DNA of 64,000 bases, taken from the NCBI GenBank assembly GCA_907165065.1, contig OU015534.1, positions 13,585,686 to 13,649,685 of the forward strand, in the 5' to 3' direction. The stretch's first letter is position 1; the number at the start of each line of letters is the position of its first letter. The position numbers and the translations under genes are program-made. Below the pieces are notes generated by a model. That model saw nothing but the letters and a program-made list of their open reading frames with translations. It searched no databases and was not told the origin of the DNA. Source of the stretch: Caprimulgus europaeus (Eukaryota > Chordata > Aves > Caprimulgiformes > Caprimulgidae). Positions 23,751-35,856 of this stretch are shown one piece after another.

Positions 23751-25827
23751 TACAGACGATTTCTGAGTAATGAAAACTGCTGGTCTGTGAGCTCTTCCAG
23801 GTACTGCTAAGTAATAGGGAAAGCATAGGTTACTGCTGTGGGTTATCTAGCAGAATGCAAATATACACAGTGTTCCAACTTCGTAATGCATTGCTGCTCC
23901 TCTCAGCTTGGTTTCTCTGCCCCATTGGAATATAAAAACTAGGTTGCTACTAGAAAAAAGCTATATAGTGCAGTTCTTAAAGATTAGTATTATCTTGTGT
24001 TGCCTTAAGAAGTAATATTTAATCTTAATGACTCTCATTTGCATATTCCTAGATTTCTGATTTAGCCAAGTGTCAGCGTGCAGGAGACATTGCTGCCAGG
24101 CATTTCACAAGAGGGAATTATCTTCATTTCTTACCCAAGAAAATAGTTTCCTTCTTGCTTGGTGTTTTGCAGTTATAGTACCAGAAGACTGTTGTCTTCT
24201 CTGCACCCTTGGATTCCTTCAGTTTAAGACTACTTTTTTCTGCAGCTGCTGGGAATACTGCTGCTTCCTCTTTTATTGCAACTAGATGCCCTGCCCCGTT
24301 TCTTTATTCCCGACTCTGAGCTTTGTCCTTGATTAGGTACATTCCTTTCCTGCCCCTTTTCTTTTGTAGCATTTATTTAGACCTAAATGTAAAAATTTTG
24401 TAAAGAATTCACGAATAATCTCAGATGTGAATATATAACAGTCCAGCTACTCTATGCCTGCTCCTTATGGGGTCATTTGTTTGATTGTCAGCTTTACATA
24501 GCTAATTTTGGTACACGCCAAAGCTCGGAGCCTGTACTCCCTAAATAAAGAGGCAAGCTGCTAACTCTGGGTGCTGACATACCAAGAGCAGATTCTGTGA
24601 CTGTACGCTTCAATAACTTTTCATCCAGTGTCTCTTAGTTTCATTTTCTTCAATGGGGTTGAAAGATCAGTGTTTTGGTGCTCAGTGAAGTCAGGCCTAG
24701 TCTAACACTGAAACTGCCTAGTTCCTCTGGATGTCCTCTATCAGTGCTGGAGTATCCACCTGCCCCTTCAATTTTATCTGTCCTAATTAAGCACCGGAAG
24801 CAATTGCTGTATATATTGGAATCACACAAAATATAATATTGATCTAGTTGTTTCCATTTTATCTGCTCTGAAATGCACACAGATTTCTTAGATAGTTGTT
24901 ATACTAGTTGCTCATCAAGCCATGACCAGTATGAGTGCTTGAAGAGATGTGTTTATTGTGAGTTTAGTATAAGGCTGGTTGTTTTGATCTCGCTGTTCAT
25001 GTTACCATAAGCTCAGGGGTTTTCTGAGAACCAAATGCATGCATGTGCTGTAGGTTCGCAATGCTTGCTATTGCTAGCAATGAGAAAGTTTTCATTGACT
25101 AATTTATTTCTATTTAGGTAATCTTTAGCTCCTTTTGAAAATAAATGTTAAATTATTTGTGGACCACATGTTTATTTTTCTCAATGCTTTAGAGATTTGC
25201 AAATATCTGAGAAAAGAGGACGGTGTCTGTCTTCCATTACTCTGTTTAAAAGGTTTAGGAACTGCTATTCAGCAGATCAAAGGGGAAATGAAGATGCTTT
25301 AGTTTGATCACAAGGAAAATAGAGATTTGTTAGTCCAGTTTTGATAAAACATAAGTAAAATTTTTTAATGAGAGAAGAATAAAGTTAATTAAAGCCAACT
25401 CAAATTCAAAGAAAAATGTATCTTGGCAGTTCTGAGGTTAGTTAACCACATATGACATAAAAAACATTGTTGGAATTCTCCCTTCTACATTTTAAATCAA
25501 GATTGTATTTTAAAACCAATGTTTTAAAAGAAATATTCTCAGTCAAACAAGAAGAAGTGCAGAGACAGCTTCTTGTCCCTTTATAGAGATTGCTTTGCAA
25601 CTGGTTTTTAGGTAAAACAGAGCTGGGTTTCTTTTTCAGTAGTTAGAATAGTGCTGTGTTTTACTTTTCAGCCTGGGACTTGTTATGAGAGAAATGCTGA
25701 TAACATACCAAAGTTTGCATTTTTGTCGCTGGAAGTGAAGGACTTTGTGTTCTGTTAGTCTACAAGTGTAAGATCTAAGAGGGTGAGGAATATTTACATT
25801 AATAAGCTAAATTGGCATTTGGATATG
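23751..25827. other. AT-rich intergenic stretch between the two repeat copies
   Basis: No gene recognised. Small palindromes such as ATGCATGCAT (25035-25044) and ATTGCTAGCAAT (25070-25081) are present but short. Confidence 0.4.
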
Positions 25828-26252
25828 CCAATGGGGTATTCCATATCATGCCATGCCATGTCTAGTGTATTAGTGAGGGTCTGCTCTCTTTTAGCTCTCT
25901 CTGGCTTTTGCTCAGCCTCTCACTCTCCTGGGACTGCAGTTTCGGTTTGGGATTGTCACTCCTCTGGGATCATTATCAGGAACGGGCTGGGTTTGGCCAG
26001 CGGGTGGTGAGCAATGGCACTGGGCATCACTCATTTGTATAATTTGTTACTGTTATCATTCTAACTACTATTTTAATATTAGTATTATTTTAAGTATTCT
26101 TTTATTCCTATTATTAAACTGTTCTTACCTCAACCTACGAGCCTCCTTATCCTTGCCCTCCAATCCTCTCCCCTATCTCCTGGGGGTGTGGGGAAGTGGG
26201 TGAAAGGCTGTGTTGGCTGCTAGCCAAGGGCTAACCCAGTGAATCTATCACA
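25828..26252 (+). mobile_element. avian ERV LTR, 5'-truncated
   Basis: The copy starts within the element at CCAATGGGGTATTCCATATC. It runs through a CT-rich segment and the poly(A)-type signal ATTAAA (in CCTATTATTAAACTGTTCTT), followed by ACCTCAACCTACGAGCCTCC. It ends with CTCCTGGGGGTGTGGGG, the GCTGGCTAGC-like AAGGGCTAACC and terminal CA. This order matches the 3' half of a common bird LTR family that I associate with ERVK-type elements (normally ...TTATCTCAACCCACGAG...GGGTTAAACCACGACA). The 5' half is missing and no internal region follows, so it is a truncated solo LTR, and a different family from the LTR at 12397. Confidence 0.7.
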
Positions 26253-26347
26253 GCTTTGCAACTAGTCTCTGGTAGTCCTTATGGAGTAGTTTATTATAGC
26301 ACAAGATATGTAAGTTTTAACATGTATCTTTTGAACGTTCTTGAAAC

Positions 26348-26620
26348 TGTGACTCTAGTTTTCATAATGAAAAGCAGCAGGAATCCTAACTTAGATTTCT
26401 AGAAATATATTAAGTTTATTTTCGTTGTGGTTCATGTGAATTAGTTAATAAATCCAATGGATAATAATAGTTTTTAATGTTGCACATACATCCTAAGGCA
26501 ATTATGTGGCAATAAGAAGGAAAAAGCACTTTCTGACATCCTTTAGCAAGTTTTATAGTCAATAAAAATGACTGTATGCCTCTTTAGTGAGTTGAGGCAA
26601 TCTGAAACGTGGAATGAACA
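26348..26620 (+). repeat. unclassified repeat, copy B
   Basis: Homologous to 23516-23750 in the same orientation (see copy A); longer by about 38 bases through internal insertions such as the AATATATTAAGTTTATTTTC segment. It begins about 95 bases after the end of the LTR at 26252. Faint similarity between 26285-26347 and 23450-23515 suggests that the LTR entered at or near the left part of this unit. Confidence 0.65.
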
Positions 26621-29464
26621 TCACTAATTTTAGAAAGCAAAATGTTTTGGAGTTAGACTAGATCAGCGTGTCTGAGTCACTGTTTTAATGGCACTAGACT
26701 GTAGGATCTGCCACTTGGCCCTTTGCTTAGTAAATGTGATTGATTATCATACATGTGGTTTGGTTAGAAATACTTAATATTTGCTGATTTCATTTAAGCT
26801 AGCTCCAAGTGAAAATAAATGCTACCATGAAAAGCACAGCAGTTAGAGGTGAATTTAATAAAAGCTGTTAGACATTAAAACAAACAAAAGGAAACATGGT
26901 AAGATAGAGGAGTTCAGTAAAATTGTTCCCAGTAATTTGTTCTCACATTCTCAAGGAATTTTGGATTCCATTTATGTTTCTTAAATATTATAATTTTTTC
27001 TTAATTGGAGTGGAGATTTCATTTGAGAAATTTGGAGCTTGCTTGTTTCTTCTAGATGGAGCAGGTCAGTCAGTGACAATATTTAAGTTCCTTCTCAGAC
27101 TTCATAACTCTGATAGGACAAAAATTTAAAGAAAATTGCATGATATTAATAACAGATTTATATCGTACTAAAAAATTGTTTCAATCTGCAATTGAATAAT
27201 GTCCAGAATGGAAAAGATCAGTTTGAAATCTCTTGATATTGCTGCTTGTGCTGGAGCTGCAGTTATTCAGATTTTTATTTTTGGATCATTAAGGGAGGTG
27301 GTATGGCTGTGTATGCTCTGTTTTTCTCAGAGAACATTGTGACCAAACTGGCAGATGCTCTGCTATGTGAGTGTGTCCTGGGTATGTACCATGTTTTAGG
27401 AGAGTGGAGTAGCAGCCAACATTTGACTGAATTTTTTAAAATGGCATTCCCTAGAGGTTTGGGTTTTTTTCCCCTTTAGAACATTGCATTTTCCATCAAC
27501 TAGATTTAAAGGTAATCAATAGGAATAGTCTTTATTATAGCATTTCTGTAGATTATTTCTGAGTAGACCTGGGACATAGAGACAGACTGAACAATGCAGT
27601 TAGGTAACCACAAGATCAAATAAAAGTGTTAGTCTTGAATATGGTTTTAAGTTTTTATTTATTAATAGATGGAATCAGTCATGTGAAACACAGTATTGAT
27701 TCACCAGATCAGACAAATACCATAATTTGCCCTGTATTTGTTTTTTAAAAGCTATGCATAACTTTTGTGCAAGAAACCAATAATGAAGAACAGGTGACTT
27801 TAGTTTTGGGTAGGGCTGAGGAGAAGTCAGAGATTTTTTTCCTGTCTTCTATCAAGAAGTCACATCTAGTGGTGGCTCATTTATGCTTTGCATCTTGGTC
27901 CCAATGTAATTGAAATAAAATAACTTTGTTCATTACTTTCATTGCAATTTGAACAAGATGTGAGGGATTGCTATCTTTTGTTTTCCATCCTGTCTTACAT
28001 TACTGTGTATGTCCCTGTGCTCTTGGTAAACATCTATTCTTTCCGGACCTTATTAAGACCCATTTCAAACAGAGAACTGATTTAGGGAACCTGATCTTCT
28101 AGTCTGAGCAACTCATCTTAGATACTAGATGATATTGCCTCCTAATGTTTCACACAATGGTGTATATAATGAATATAAAGGGTTTATATAAAAGTATTAT
28201 AATATTAATAACAGTATTTTCTATCTCATTTCTTATGAACTCTGCTTTTTTTTGCCCTCTATTCGTGGTACAGACTGAGCAGATACTTTAATCTGAGCAC
28301 AGTGACTACCTCATCTTCTGCCTGTGCACTTATGATCAGTGTAGAACCTGACAACAAGCAGAAGCAATTGGGAAAATTGCTCCTCACCTACAACTCTTTG
28401 CATTTACCATTACTGACTTTCATTTTTCATGGTGCTGCTCTATTCTGCAGTGCTTAGATTTATCAGAAATATTTTTTGTGCAATCTTTTAATTTTGATAT
28501 GATAAATGTTTTGAGCAGATTTCCCTTTCTGGCACCAGATGCAAGATTTCTTACAGTTGTGGGTTTTTGGTTTTTTGGGTTTTTTTTAGAAAAAATTCAC
28601 CCCACTCCACCCCCCCATTGATTTTCAATCGCATGAAGGCATTGAAAGTGAATTTTCAAGTGGATATAGGGGTAACTTATGGAAACTTAACAGTGGAATA
28701 AAAAGCTGGAAAAGAACGAAACACTTCATCCTAGTGCAACAGGATATGCAGAAAATTGTTTTTAAAAAATAGAGTCTCTTAAAGTTACTTTTCATGTATT
28801 TTTTTGAGTGGATTCTTCTTTCTGAATATATTTTTTTTTTATGTTAGAAGTTGACTTGTTTTATGAAGACCTCTACCAGCTGTTAGTTCATCTCTTCTGA
28901 GTGACACAATGAACAGCCTTTCTTTCCCCCTGAACAAAAGCCCATTCTCTTGCAGAGCAAGAGTTTCCCTATGGTTTGTTGTTACCTCATTATGTTAGGC
29001 TCTCAGAAGCCTTAAGTTACAGATGTTTGTTCTCTGGTTACAGCTGACAGGCTCTGCACCTTCCACTCCTGTTTGAAGTTTATTTCTCTTTGTGCCCCTG
29101 TGCTTTGTCATGTCTTTGATTGCCAATGCATTGCATGATATGGAAAAATACCAGGAAACCACATGCCTTTATTTGTTTAGCTTTTCAATTCTTTCCATTT
29201 CAAGGTAAGTAGAAACTATGTTTTGAAATAGGTGATTCACGGGCACAATCATTCCAATTTGGCAATGATTTTGAATCATAGTGTCACATCCTTTATATAC
29301 AGTACAAAATTTTCTAGTGTAAAGAAAATGGTCTTGCTTATATCTCTGAAACTTCCTTGGGCTTATAGCTCTTCTTTTCTTTTCTTAACCTTCTTATTCC
29401 CTCTTCTGATGGTGCTAGACATCAATGCAGCAATAAAGTCAATAAATCAGATCTTCCTGATATG

Positions 29465-29488
29465 ACTCAAGACTCAAAAGTCTTGAGT
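29465..29488. repeat. perfect inverted repeat, 10-bp arms, 4-base loop
   Basis: ACTCAAGACT (29465-29474), loop CAAA, then its exact reverse complement AGTCTTGAGT (29479-29488). Beyond a 3-base internal loop the flanks pair again weakly (GAT with ATC, then partial). Confidence 0.9.
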
Positions 29489-31736
29489 AACATCTGAAGA
29501 ATAAAGAAAAGATTTATTTATAATATAAATAAAGTGACACAGAGAGGTCAGTAGGCTTTTTCACTGCAATTAGCAGGAAGATAATTTCTAAATGGAGAGA
29601 TATAAATTGAGGGATATAAAATTGAGGGTCTGTGAGGCTCTCTTGTCCTCACTGAATGGGCTTTACTTCAATAGGATTTTTATTGGTGGGTTTCTTATTT
29701 TTTAGCTGAGGCTTGTCAAAGCCACAATATTTTTGCTTATTGCTTCAATAGTTTAAAATTATTTTTGCTACAAGAAAAAAAATTAAAGTTTCCTCTTTGC
29801 ACTGCTGGTTATAATCTTATTTTACACAGATATGGTTTTGAAACTATTGCAAGGAAGTGTAAGTGTACTCAGTACTCGGGTAAGATCTTATTGCTAATTA
29901 GTCAAGCTAAATGGCTGTCACATTTAGCCCTCTAAACAGTATGAACTGACAAGCAAGGTTGTCTAAGCGTGACTTGGCAGCGTATTTTTTCATATCTGTC
30001 TTTACCCATGCAGATACAGTAAGAAATCATTATCATGAGATTAACTAATTTACTTGGAAGAGCTGTGTTCTCTGGCTGTCTTTGCGGTACTCCTGTGTTC
30101 CACTCCTGCAGCACCCTGAAGGATTTGTCGCTGTCGCAGGCAGCTCTGGTGCACAGTGTGGAGTGTGCTCGCCCTGCCAGGTCCCTGTCAGCACCACTTC
30201 CCTCTTTAGGAGGCTGTGTGGGGGCCAAGGTGGGATCATTAATGAGATGTATTACCCTCCAGAAATTCTCTTGCAGTTCTTCAGCATAAGGAAGTTGAGT
30301 GACATTGTAGACCTTGTGCTGAACTTCAGAAGGCACAGAGTGGGCTTGCATGGATGGAGAGGAGCTCTGCTGATTGACTTTCTTTTTGCCATGGTCCTTA
30401 GTCATATAGTTAAGATTGGGTTGAAGGAAAAGGTGTTGCTTTACTATCACTTTTATATGACAGTCTTGAGAAAGAAGAGTGACCTCTGCCATCCAGACTG
30501 GGCATAGTCCAGATCAAAAATCTCGGTAGCTTAGTAGAAATGGTGGGACCTGAATGCTTTGAGAATGCTCTATATAACAGTGATTTAATATCTCCCAGTC
30601 TTAGTGGATCTTTTTCCTGCCCTCAGGAGCTGTGGTCATTCCAAACCACCACACTTCAGACCCTGGAAAAAGCTGTTGACAGCTTGCTGTCCTGCCCTGT
30701 CCTTTTTTCCCTATGCATGCTGTACTGCACTGGCAGAACTGCCTCTGATTTTATTTCTGCAAGAGCAGAGCATATCCACAAATTATTGTCTGATGTGCTT
30801 CCAAGTTATAATTTTCACAGTTACATTTTCTTGCTTTATTCCATTCCCTTGAGTTGTTGATAAGATGTAAAGCTTTTAGAGCCGAAAGCAGAAATTCAGG
30901 TATGGTTACCTTGGCAGCCTCTACTGCAAAACGCAAATGAGCAAAAACACCAACTTCTTTCATTGCTTCACCTTGCATGACCAGTGGAAAGAACAGAACT
31001 TGGCAGGTGGCATAACACTGAATGCTTATTTTTTCCCTGTAAATGCTTAACCTAATAGTATTTAATTGCTTCTGCTAAGCTTTTTAAAAGTGAAAAGTAA
31101 GATGGATCTCAAAATGATGGATGGAGACAGTGTCTAATGTGCTTTTCCAGGAGACAGATGCATTGCTGCTTCATCGTCACTCATTCTGGCTCTTCTTTCT
31201 GCAGTGTTTGACCAGCTGGGCTGTTCTTAGCCAGAAACACTGGATCAACAAATGGCTAATATTGACTCCCTTCCTGTCTCATCGGGCTTTGTCTTTAAAG
31301 GCTACAGAGATTTAAATGTTGAAGCTACAAAGCCTTGTTCAAGATTTGGTTACATTTGACCATTGGAAAAAGAAAGAAAGGAAGTTCAAAATCTCAACTA
31401 AAAAGCAGTGTGGTTTCTCTTCTATCACAGGGTCATTTGGTCTGTCTGAAAAACACTTGCCTGATACTTCAGGCCTGTCAATTCTCTGACAGAGACAAAA
31501 CTAATGATGTCACTTTTGTGCATGGAATCGTACTGGGAAGGCAGCTCTTATATGTCTCTCTTAAAAACAAGATAACGTGGTTTCTCTTCCAGAAATGTGC
31601 TAGAATAAATCACCTTAAGTACCAGCATAGATTTAAACTTTCACTTTTTAAGTCCCTAAATACTCTGGTGTTTTCTAGTTTTTTGTTGTTGTTTTTTTTA
31701 ATATAAATTATTTCTTAATTTAATTTTGAGTTGTCT

Positions 31737-31783
31737 ACTTACTTAAACACCTATTTATTTACTTGCTTAAATTCCTATTTATT
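31737..31783. repeat. imperfect 24-bp tandem pair
   Basis: ACTTACTTAAACACCTATTT plus ATTT is followed directly by ACTTGCTTAAATTCCTATTT plus ATT; four substitutions or indels separate the units. Confidence 0.75.
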
Positions 31784-32239
31784 ATGAGTGAAATCTCTTT
31801 GCAGGTCTGGCTCATGCTGTTTAACCTTTCTGCTTTCCTTTCTTAATGCATCTGCCATCATTGTAAAATGACATCTCTCTTTTTAGAGTGCAGTAAAGGT
31901 TATTTCCTGAAACATTTGAAGGCCTTATAATAGAGTAAATACACGAAGTAAGATGTTGGAAAAAGACGTGTACAACATAATATTGAAGACATTCTGATGA
32001 AAGAAGTATCCATCCTGTGCAGTGTATGAGATCTGGAAAAAAAAAAAAGGCAATTGCATTATTAAAGCTTGTGTCACAGTACAGAAGCTGCATTAGGCAG
32101 CCTTAAATCTGACATTTCTTGACTTTTGAGAGTCTGGCTTTGCAATCTCAGTAACGTTGTTTTTTTTCTCTGTACGTAGCTCATCTACTGTTGTCACCTA
32201 ACAAGGAAGATAATTATGGTATGATAGATTTTTACCCTG

Positions 32240-32944
32240 AATGAAGTGCAGGGTGCTTGGGGAGGAGTGGCTGGAAAGCTGCCTGGCAGAAAAGGACCTG
32301 GGGTACTGGTTGACAGCCAGCTGAACATGAACCACCAGTGTGATCAGGTGGCCAAGAAGGCCAACAGCATCCTGGACTGTATTGGAAACTGTGTTCAGAG
32401 GAGTAGGGAAGTGCTTGTGGCCCTGTACTCAGCACTGGTGAGGTCACACCTCGAGTACTGTGTTCAGTTTTGGGCCCCTCACTACAAAAGGGACATTGAG
32501 GTGCTGGAGCATGTCCAGGGAAGGGCAATGCAGCTGGTAAAGGGCCTGGAGAACAAGTCTTGTGAGGAGCAGCTGAGGGAACTGGGGTTGTTTAGTCTGG
32601 AGAAGAGGAGGCTGAGGCTTATCACTCTCTACAGCTACCTGAAAGGAGCCTGTAGTCAGGTGAGTGTTGGTCTCTTCTCCCAAATAACAAGTGATAGGGA
32701 ATAGCCTAATAAGTTGCACCAAGGGAGGTTTAGGTTGGATATTAGGAAAAAATTCTTCACTGAAAGGGTTGTCAAGTATTGGAACAGGCTGCCCAGGGAA
32801 GTGGTGGAGTCACCATCCCTGGAGGTATTCAAAGGATGTGTAGATGTGGTACTTGAAGTTTAGCGGTGAACTTGGCAATGCTATATTTATGGTTGGACTA
32901 GGTGACCATAATGGTGTTTTCCAACCAAACTATTCTTTGATTCC
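32240..32944 (+). mobile_element. CR1 LINE, 5'-truncated
   Basis: The longest CR1 copy here. It starts at GAAGTGCAGGGTGCTTGGGG, passes through the block translating to [20 protein letters not shown], and includes [20 protein letters not shown] and [18 protein letters not shown]. The frame then breaks (stop at 32702 and a small deletion around 32617). The 3' end has GGTTGGACTAGGTGACCATA and ends in TTCTTTGATTCC. It shares with the copy at 9195 the GATATTAGGAAAAAATTCTT and GGTATTCAAAG-type blocks, which indicates one subfamily. Non-functional. Confidence 0.95.
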
Positions 32945-34414
32945 TTCCAGTAAATCAAACTGAAGTAAAGATGAACTAAGTTACAACAACATCCAGTATA
33001 AAATGCTTTTGTCTATATTGTCCTCTTTCACCTCTGTACTTTGTGTTTGCTGATTTCCTTCCAATTCTCTTGGCTAATTTTTGTCTTGATGTTTCTGTTA
33101 ACAAACATGATCTGAAGATTAAATGCAAACTAACATGTCTGCATTCTCAGTTGGATAAACTGCTACATGTTCATTTTTAAGTTCATGTTTATGTGAATAC
33201 CAGTGGAGAGCCTACGTGCCATTTGAAACTCTCAGACCTTACCATTGCCTAATCCAAACAAAATGTTGGGGTACTGCCTTGCCTGAGTTGTTTGGTAGCT
33301 GTGTTAGCAATGTCATACATGGAAGCATGAGAAAGGGAAATGGGCTAAACACAGTTTAACCTGTGTTGTGCAAGATTGTTTTCAGAGACAAAAAAATCTG
33401 TTCAGCACATCACTGTGGTTGAGTTGCTTCTAAAACAAATGGCTTCATGAAGACCGTATCCCAGAAATTTAATATAGCTATCTAATGCATTCAAAGGGAA
33501 GTGTCAGTCTCTTGCAGAACTACTTTTGCAGCTCAGTTTCATTTTGCAGCACATTTCCATCTCCAATTACAAACATAGCTTGAAACTTAATTTTTTTTTC
33601 AGCCTGAACTCTAAGCTGATTTACAGGCCAGGGACTGCATTCTGCTGAGAGATTAAATACTGCTCAGAGGAAATAGCATCATCCCTTAGTTTGCTTCAAG
33701 TTATACTTTCTAACTTCATACTCTCTTTCTCCTAACCCTAACCCTGATGAAGATGTAAAGGGGGGAAAGAGAGAACTAGTGGAGAGAGGTTAATGGTCCT
33801 TTCAACAGGTAGGGGAAACATGCTGTTTTGCTCAATAGAGAGGTTCTAATCCCATTTTTAGCTGATATAAATCAATATACACACTCAGTGTCTGACACTT
33901 CTCCTCTAAGGATTCAAAATTTATTTTTTACAGCTGGATAAATGAAGCTGTTAAGTTTTCATTATTTGCCAAAGACCAAACTGAAATTAAGGCACAGTGT
34001 CTTGGTTTCCTGGCTGTAAGCTGAATGTCCTCTCTAATTAAATTATTCCAATTGGAAAAGATCTCTACAAGACAGATGCTAAAAAAAGAGTGTCTGAAGA
34101 TAGTTCCTGAGATAAAGGGAAATTGGATTGTATTCCTTTAATAGGAAAAGGTCAATAGATGGAAATTAAATACGAAGTCACAGAATTATTTCATACTTTA
34201 ACATCTAAAAGCATTATTTTCCCTTCCACTTAGGTTATGGATTTTTTTTTTTTTTTTTTTTGCCAGTGCTGCTTGCTATAACTTCTGGCTTACCTGGCAG
34301 CTCCTGACAAAAAATTCCCCAGTTTGACGCACATGGTTTTCCAAGCATTATGGTTGTGCTAAAATATGCATGTGCTCGATTTCTACCTCTGTAACAACTT
34401 TGTCTATTTGTAAT
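32945..34414. other. intergenic stretch
   Basis: No gene recognised. A short telomere-like run CCTAACCCTAACCCTG lies at 33731-33746 and an uninterrupted T20 at 34242-34261. Confidence 0.4.
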
Positions 34415-35010
34415 TGTACTGGGTTTGCATGGCAAGGTTTTGGTAGTGGGGGGGCTACAGAGGTGGCTTCTGTGAAAAGCTGCTAGAAGCTTCTCCTGTG
34501 TCTGATAGAGCCAATGCCGGCCAGCTTCAAGATGGATCTGCTGCTGGCCAAGGCTGAGCCCGTCAGCGACTGTGGTAGGACCTCTGTGATAACGTATTTA
34601 AAAAGCAGGAAAAGTTGCTACACAGCAGCAACTGCAGCTGGAGAGAGAAGTGAGAATATGTGAGAGAAACAACTGTGCAGACACCAAGGTCAGTGAAGAA
34701 GGAGGGGGAGGAGGTGTCCAGGCACTGGAGCAGAGATTCCCCAGCAACCTCTGGTGAAGACCATGGTGAGGGAGGCTGTCCCCCCGCAGCCCATGGAGAT
34801 CCATGGTGGAGCAGATGACCACCTGTAGCCCATGGAGGACCCCATAACAGAGCAGATGGATGCCCAAAGGAGGCTGTGACCCTGTGGGAAGCCTGCTCTG
34901 GAACAGGTTCCTGGCAGGACCTGTAGACCTGTGGAGAGAGGAGCCCATGCTGGACCAGGTTTGCTGGCAGGACTTATGACCCCATCGGGGACCAATGCTG
35001 GACAAGAACT
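34415..35010 (+). mobile_element. 3'-truncated LTR, same family as the solo LTR at 12397
   Basis: It starts with the LTR terminus TGTACTGGGTTTGCATGGCA. It then follows the minus-strand sequence of 12397-13551 block by block: GGCTTCTGTGAAAAGCTGCT, GAGAATATGTGAGAGAAACA, GACACCAAGGTCAGTGAAGA, GACCATGGTGAGGGAGGCTG and GCAGATGACCACCTGTAGCC. Homology fades after GACCCCATCGGGGACCAATG near 34998, so roughly the 3' half, including the poly(A) signal and the CA end, is missing. The promoter half survives. CpGs that are present in the copy at 12397 are largely TG/CA here, suggesting greater age or methylation decay. Open frames on the opposite strand are compositional. Confidence 0.88.
34595..34603 (+). 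promoter_or_regulatory. LTR TATA-like box
   Basis: TATTTAAAA within GTGATAACGTATTTAAAAAG, about 180 bases into the LTR, is at the place expected for the core promoter of this LTR. Confidence 0.45.
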
Positions 35011-35453
35011 GTTTGATGTACATCTGCCTACGGGTTCCAGTGCACTGTATTTTGTGTCTACACTCAGCTGAGAGAACAGCCCATCCTGTGCTATGTGAGG
35101 TATTAATTCTTATGACCCTTTCAGTTGTGTTTTAGAGTTTTGTATTTGCATTTGGAAAAAACAGGCTCTGGAGGTTTATTTTGACGTTGAGACTTCTAAT
35201 GTTTTTGATTTCATATCCTTACAAACTTCCAAGTTGCTTGTGGTTTTGTGGGATGCTGTACTTTACAACAATGCTGTTATGCAGCAACTTTTCATTCTTG
35301 CTAGAGCTCCAAGTGTTTCAACTTTTAGCATAATATCTGTGTTCTGCCACACAAGATACTTATCAATAACTACCTTATCAATAAAAATATAAGCTCATTT
35401 TGCAATGAGTTCTCATGAAGTTGGTTAAAGTAGTTGTGATGTTTTAAATCCTT
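35011..35453. other. short intergenic spacer
   Basis: AT-rich sequence between the truncated LTR and the next CR1. No feature recognised. Confidence 0.4.
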
Positions 35454-35856
35454 AAGAGGAACGGCTGAGGGAGCTGGGCCTCTTTAGCTTGGAGAAGAGG
35501 AGGCTGAGGGGGGACCTTATTAATGTTTATAAATATATGAAGGGTGAGTGTCAGGAGGGTGGAGCCAGGCTCTTCACAGTGGTGTCCAATGATAGGACAA
35601 CGGGTAATGGGTGTAAGCTGGAACACAGGAGGTTCTGCTTAAATTTGAGAAGGAACTTCTTTACTGTGAGAGTGACAGAGCACTGGGACAGGCTGCCCAG
35701 GGAGGGTGTGGAGTCTCCTCCTCTGGAGACATTCAAGACCCGCCTGGACGCCTTCCTGTGTGATCTAATCTAGGTGTTCCTGCTCTGGCAGGGGGATTGG
35801 ACTGGATGATCTTTTGAGGTCCCTTCCAATCCCTGACAGTCTGTGATTCTGTGAAA
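35454..35856 (+). mobile_element. CR1 LINE, 5'-truncated
   Basis: It begins AAGAGGAACGGCTGAGGGAG, has an open frame to 35773 translating to peptides such as [20 protein letters not shown] and [10 protein letters not shown], then the subfamily-typical GCCTTCCTGTGTGATCTAAT, GGGGGATTGGACTGGATGAT and the tail GAGGTCCCTTCCAATCCCTG plus TGTGATTCTGTGA. The tail differs from the copies at 9195 and 32240, so it is another subfamily. Non-functional fragment. Confidence 0.95.

Larger units (their letters stand above)
26621..32239. other. intergenic stretch without a recognised gene
   Basis: No exon or RNA gene could be supported. Landmarks are a perfect 10-bp-arm hairpin (29465-29488), an approximate double GATATAAATTGAGG at 29599-29627, a stop-poor segment at 29932-30507 open on both strands, and an imperfect 24-bp tandem pair at 31737-31783. 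Confidence 0.4.

Noticed and set aside
33731-33746. Telomere-like CCTAACCCTAACCC
   Set aside because: Only about two and a half units, far too short to indicate an interstitial telomeric array or fusion site.
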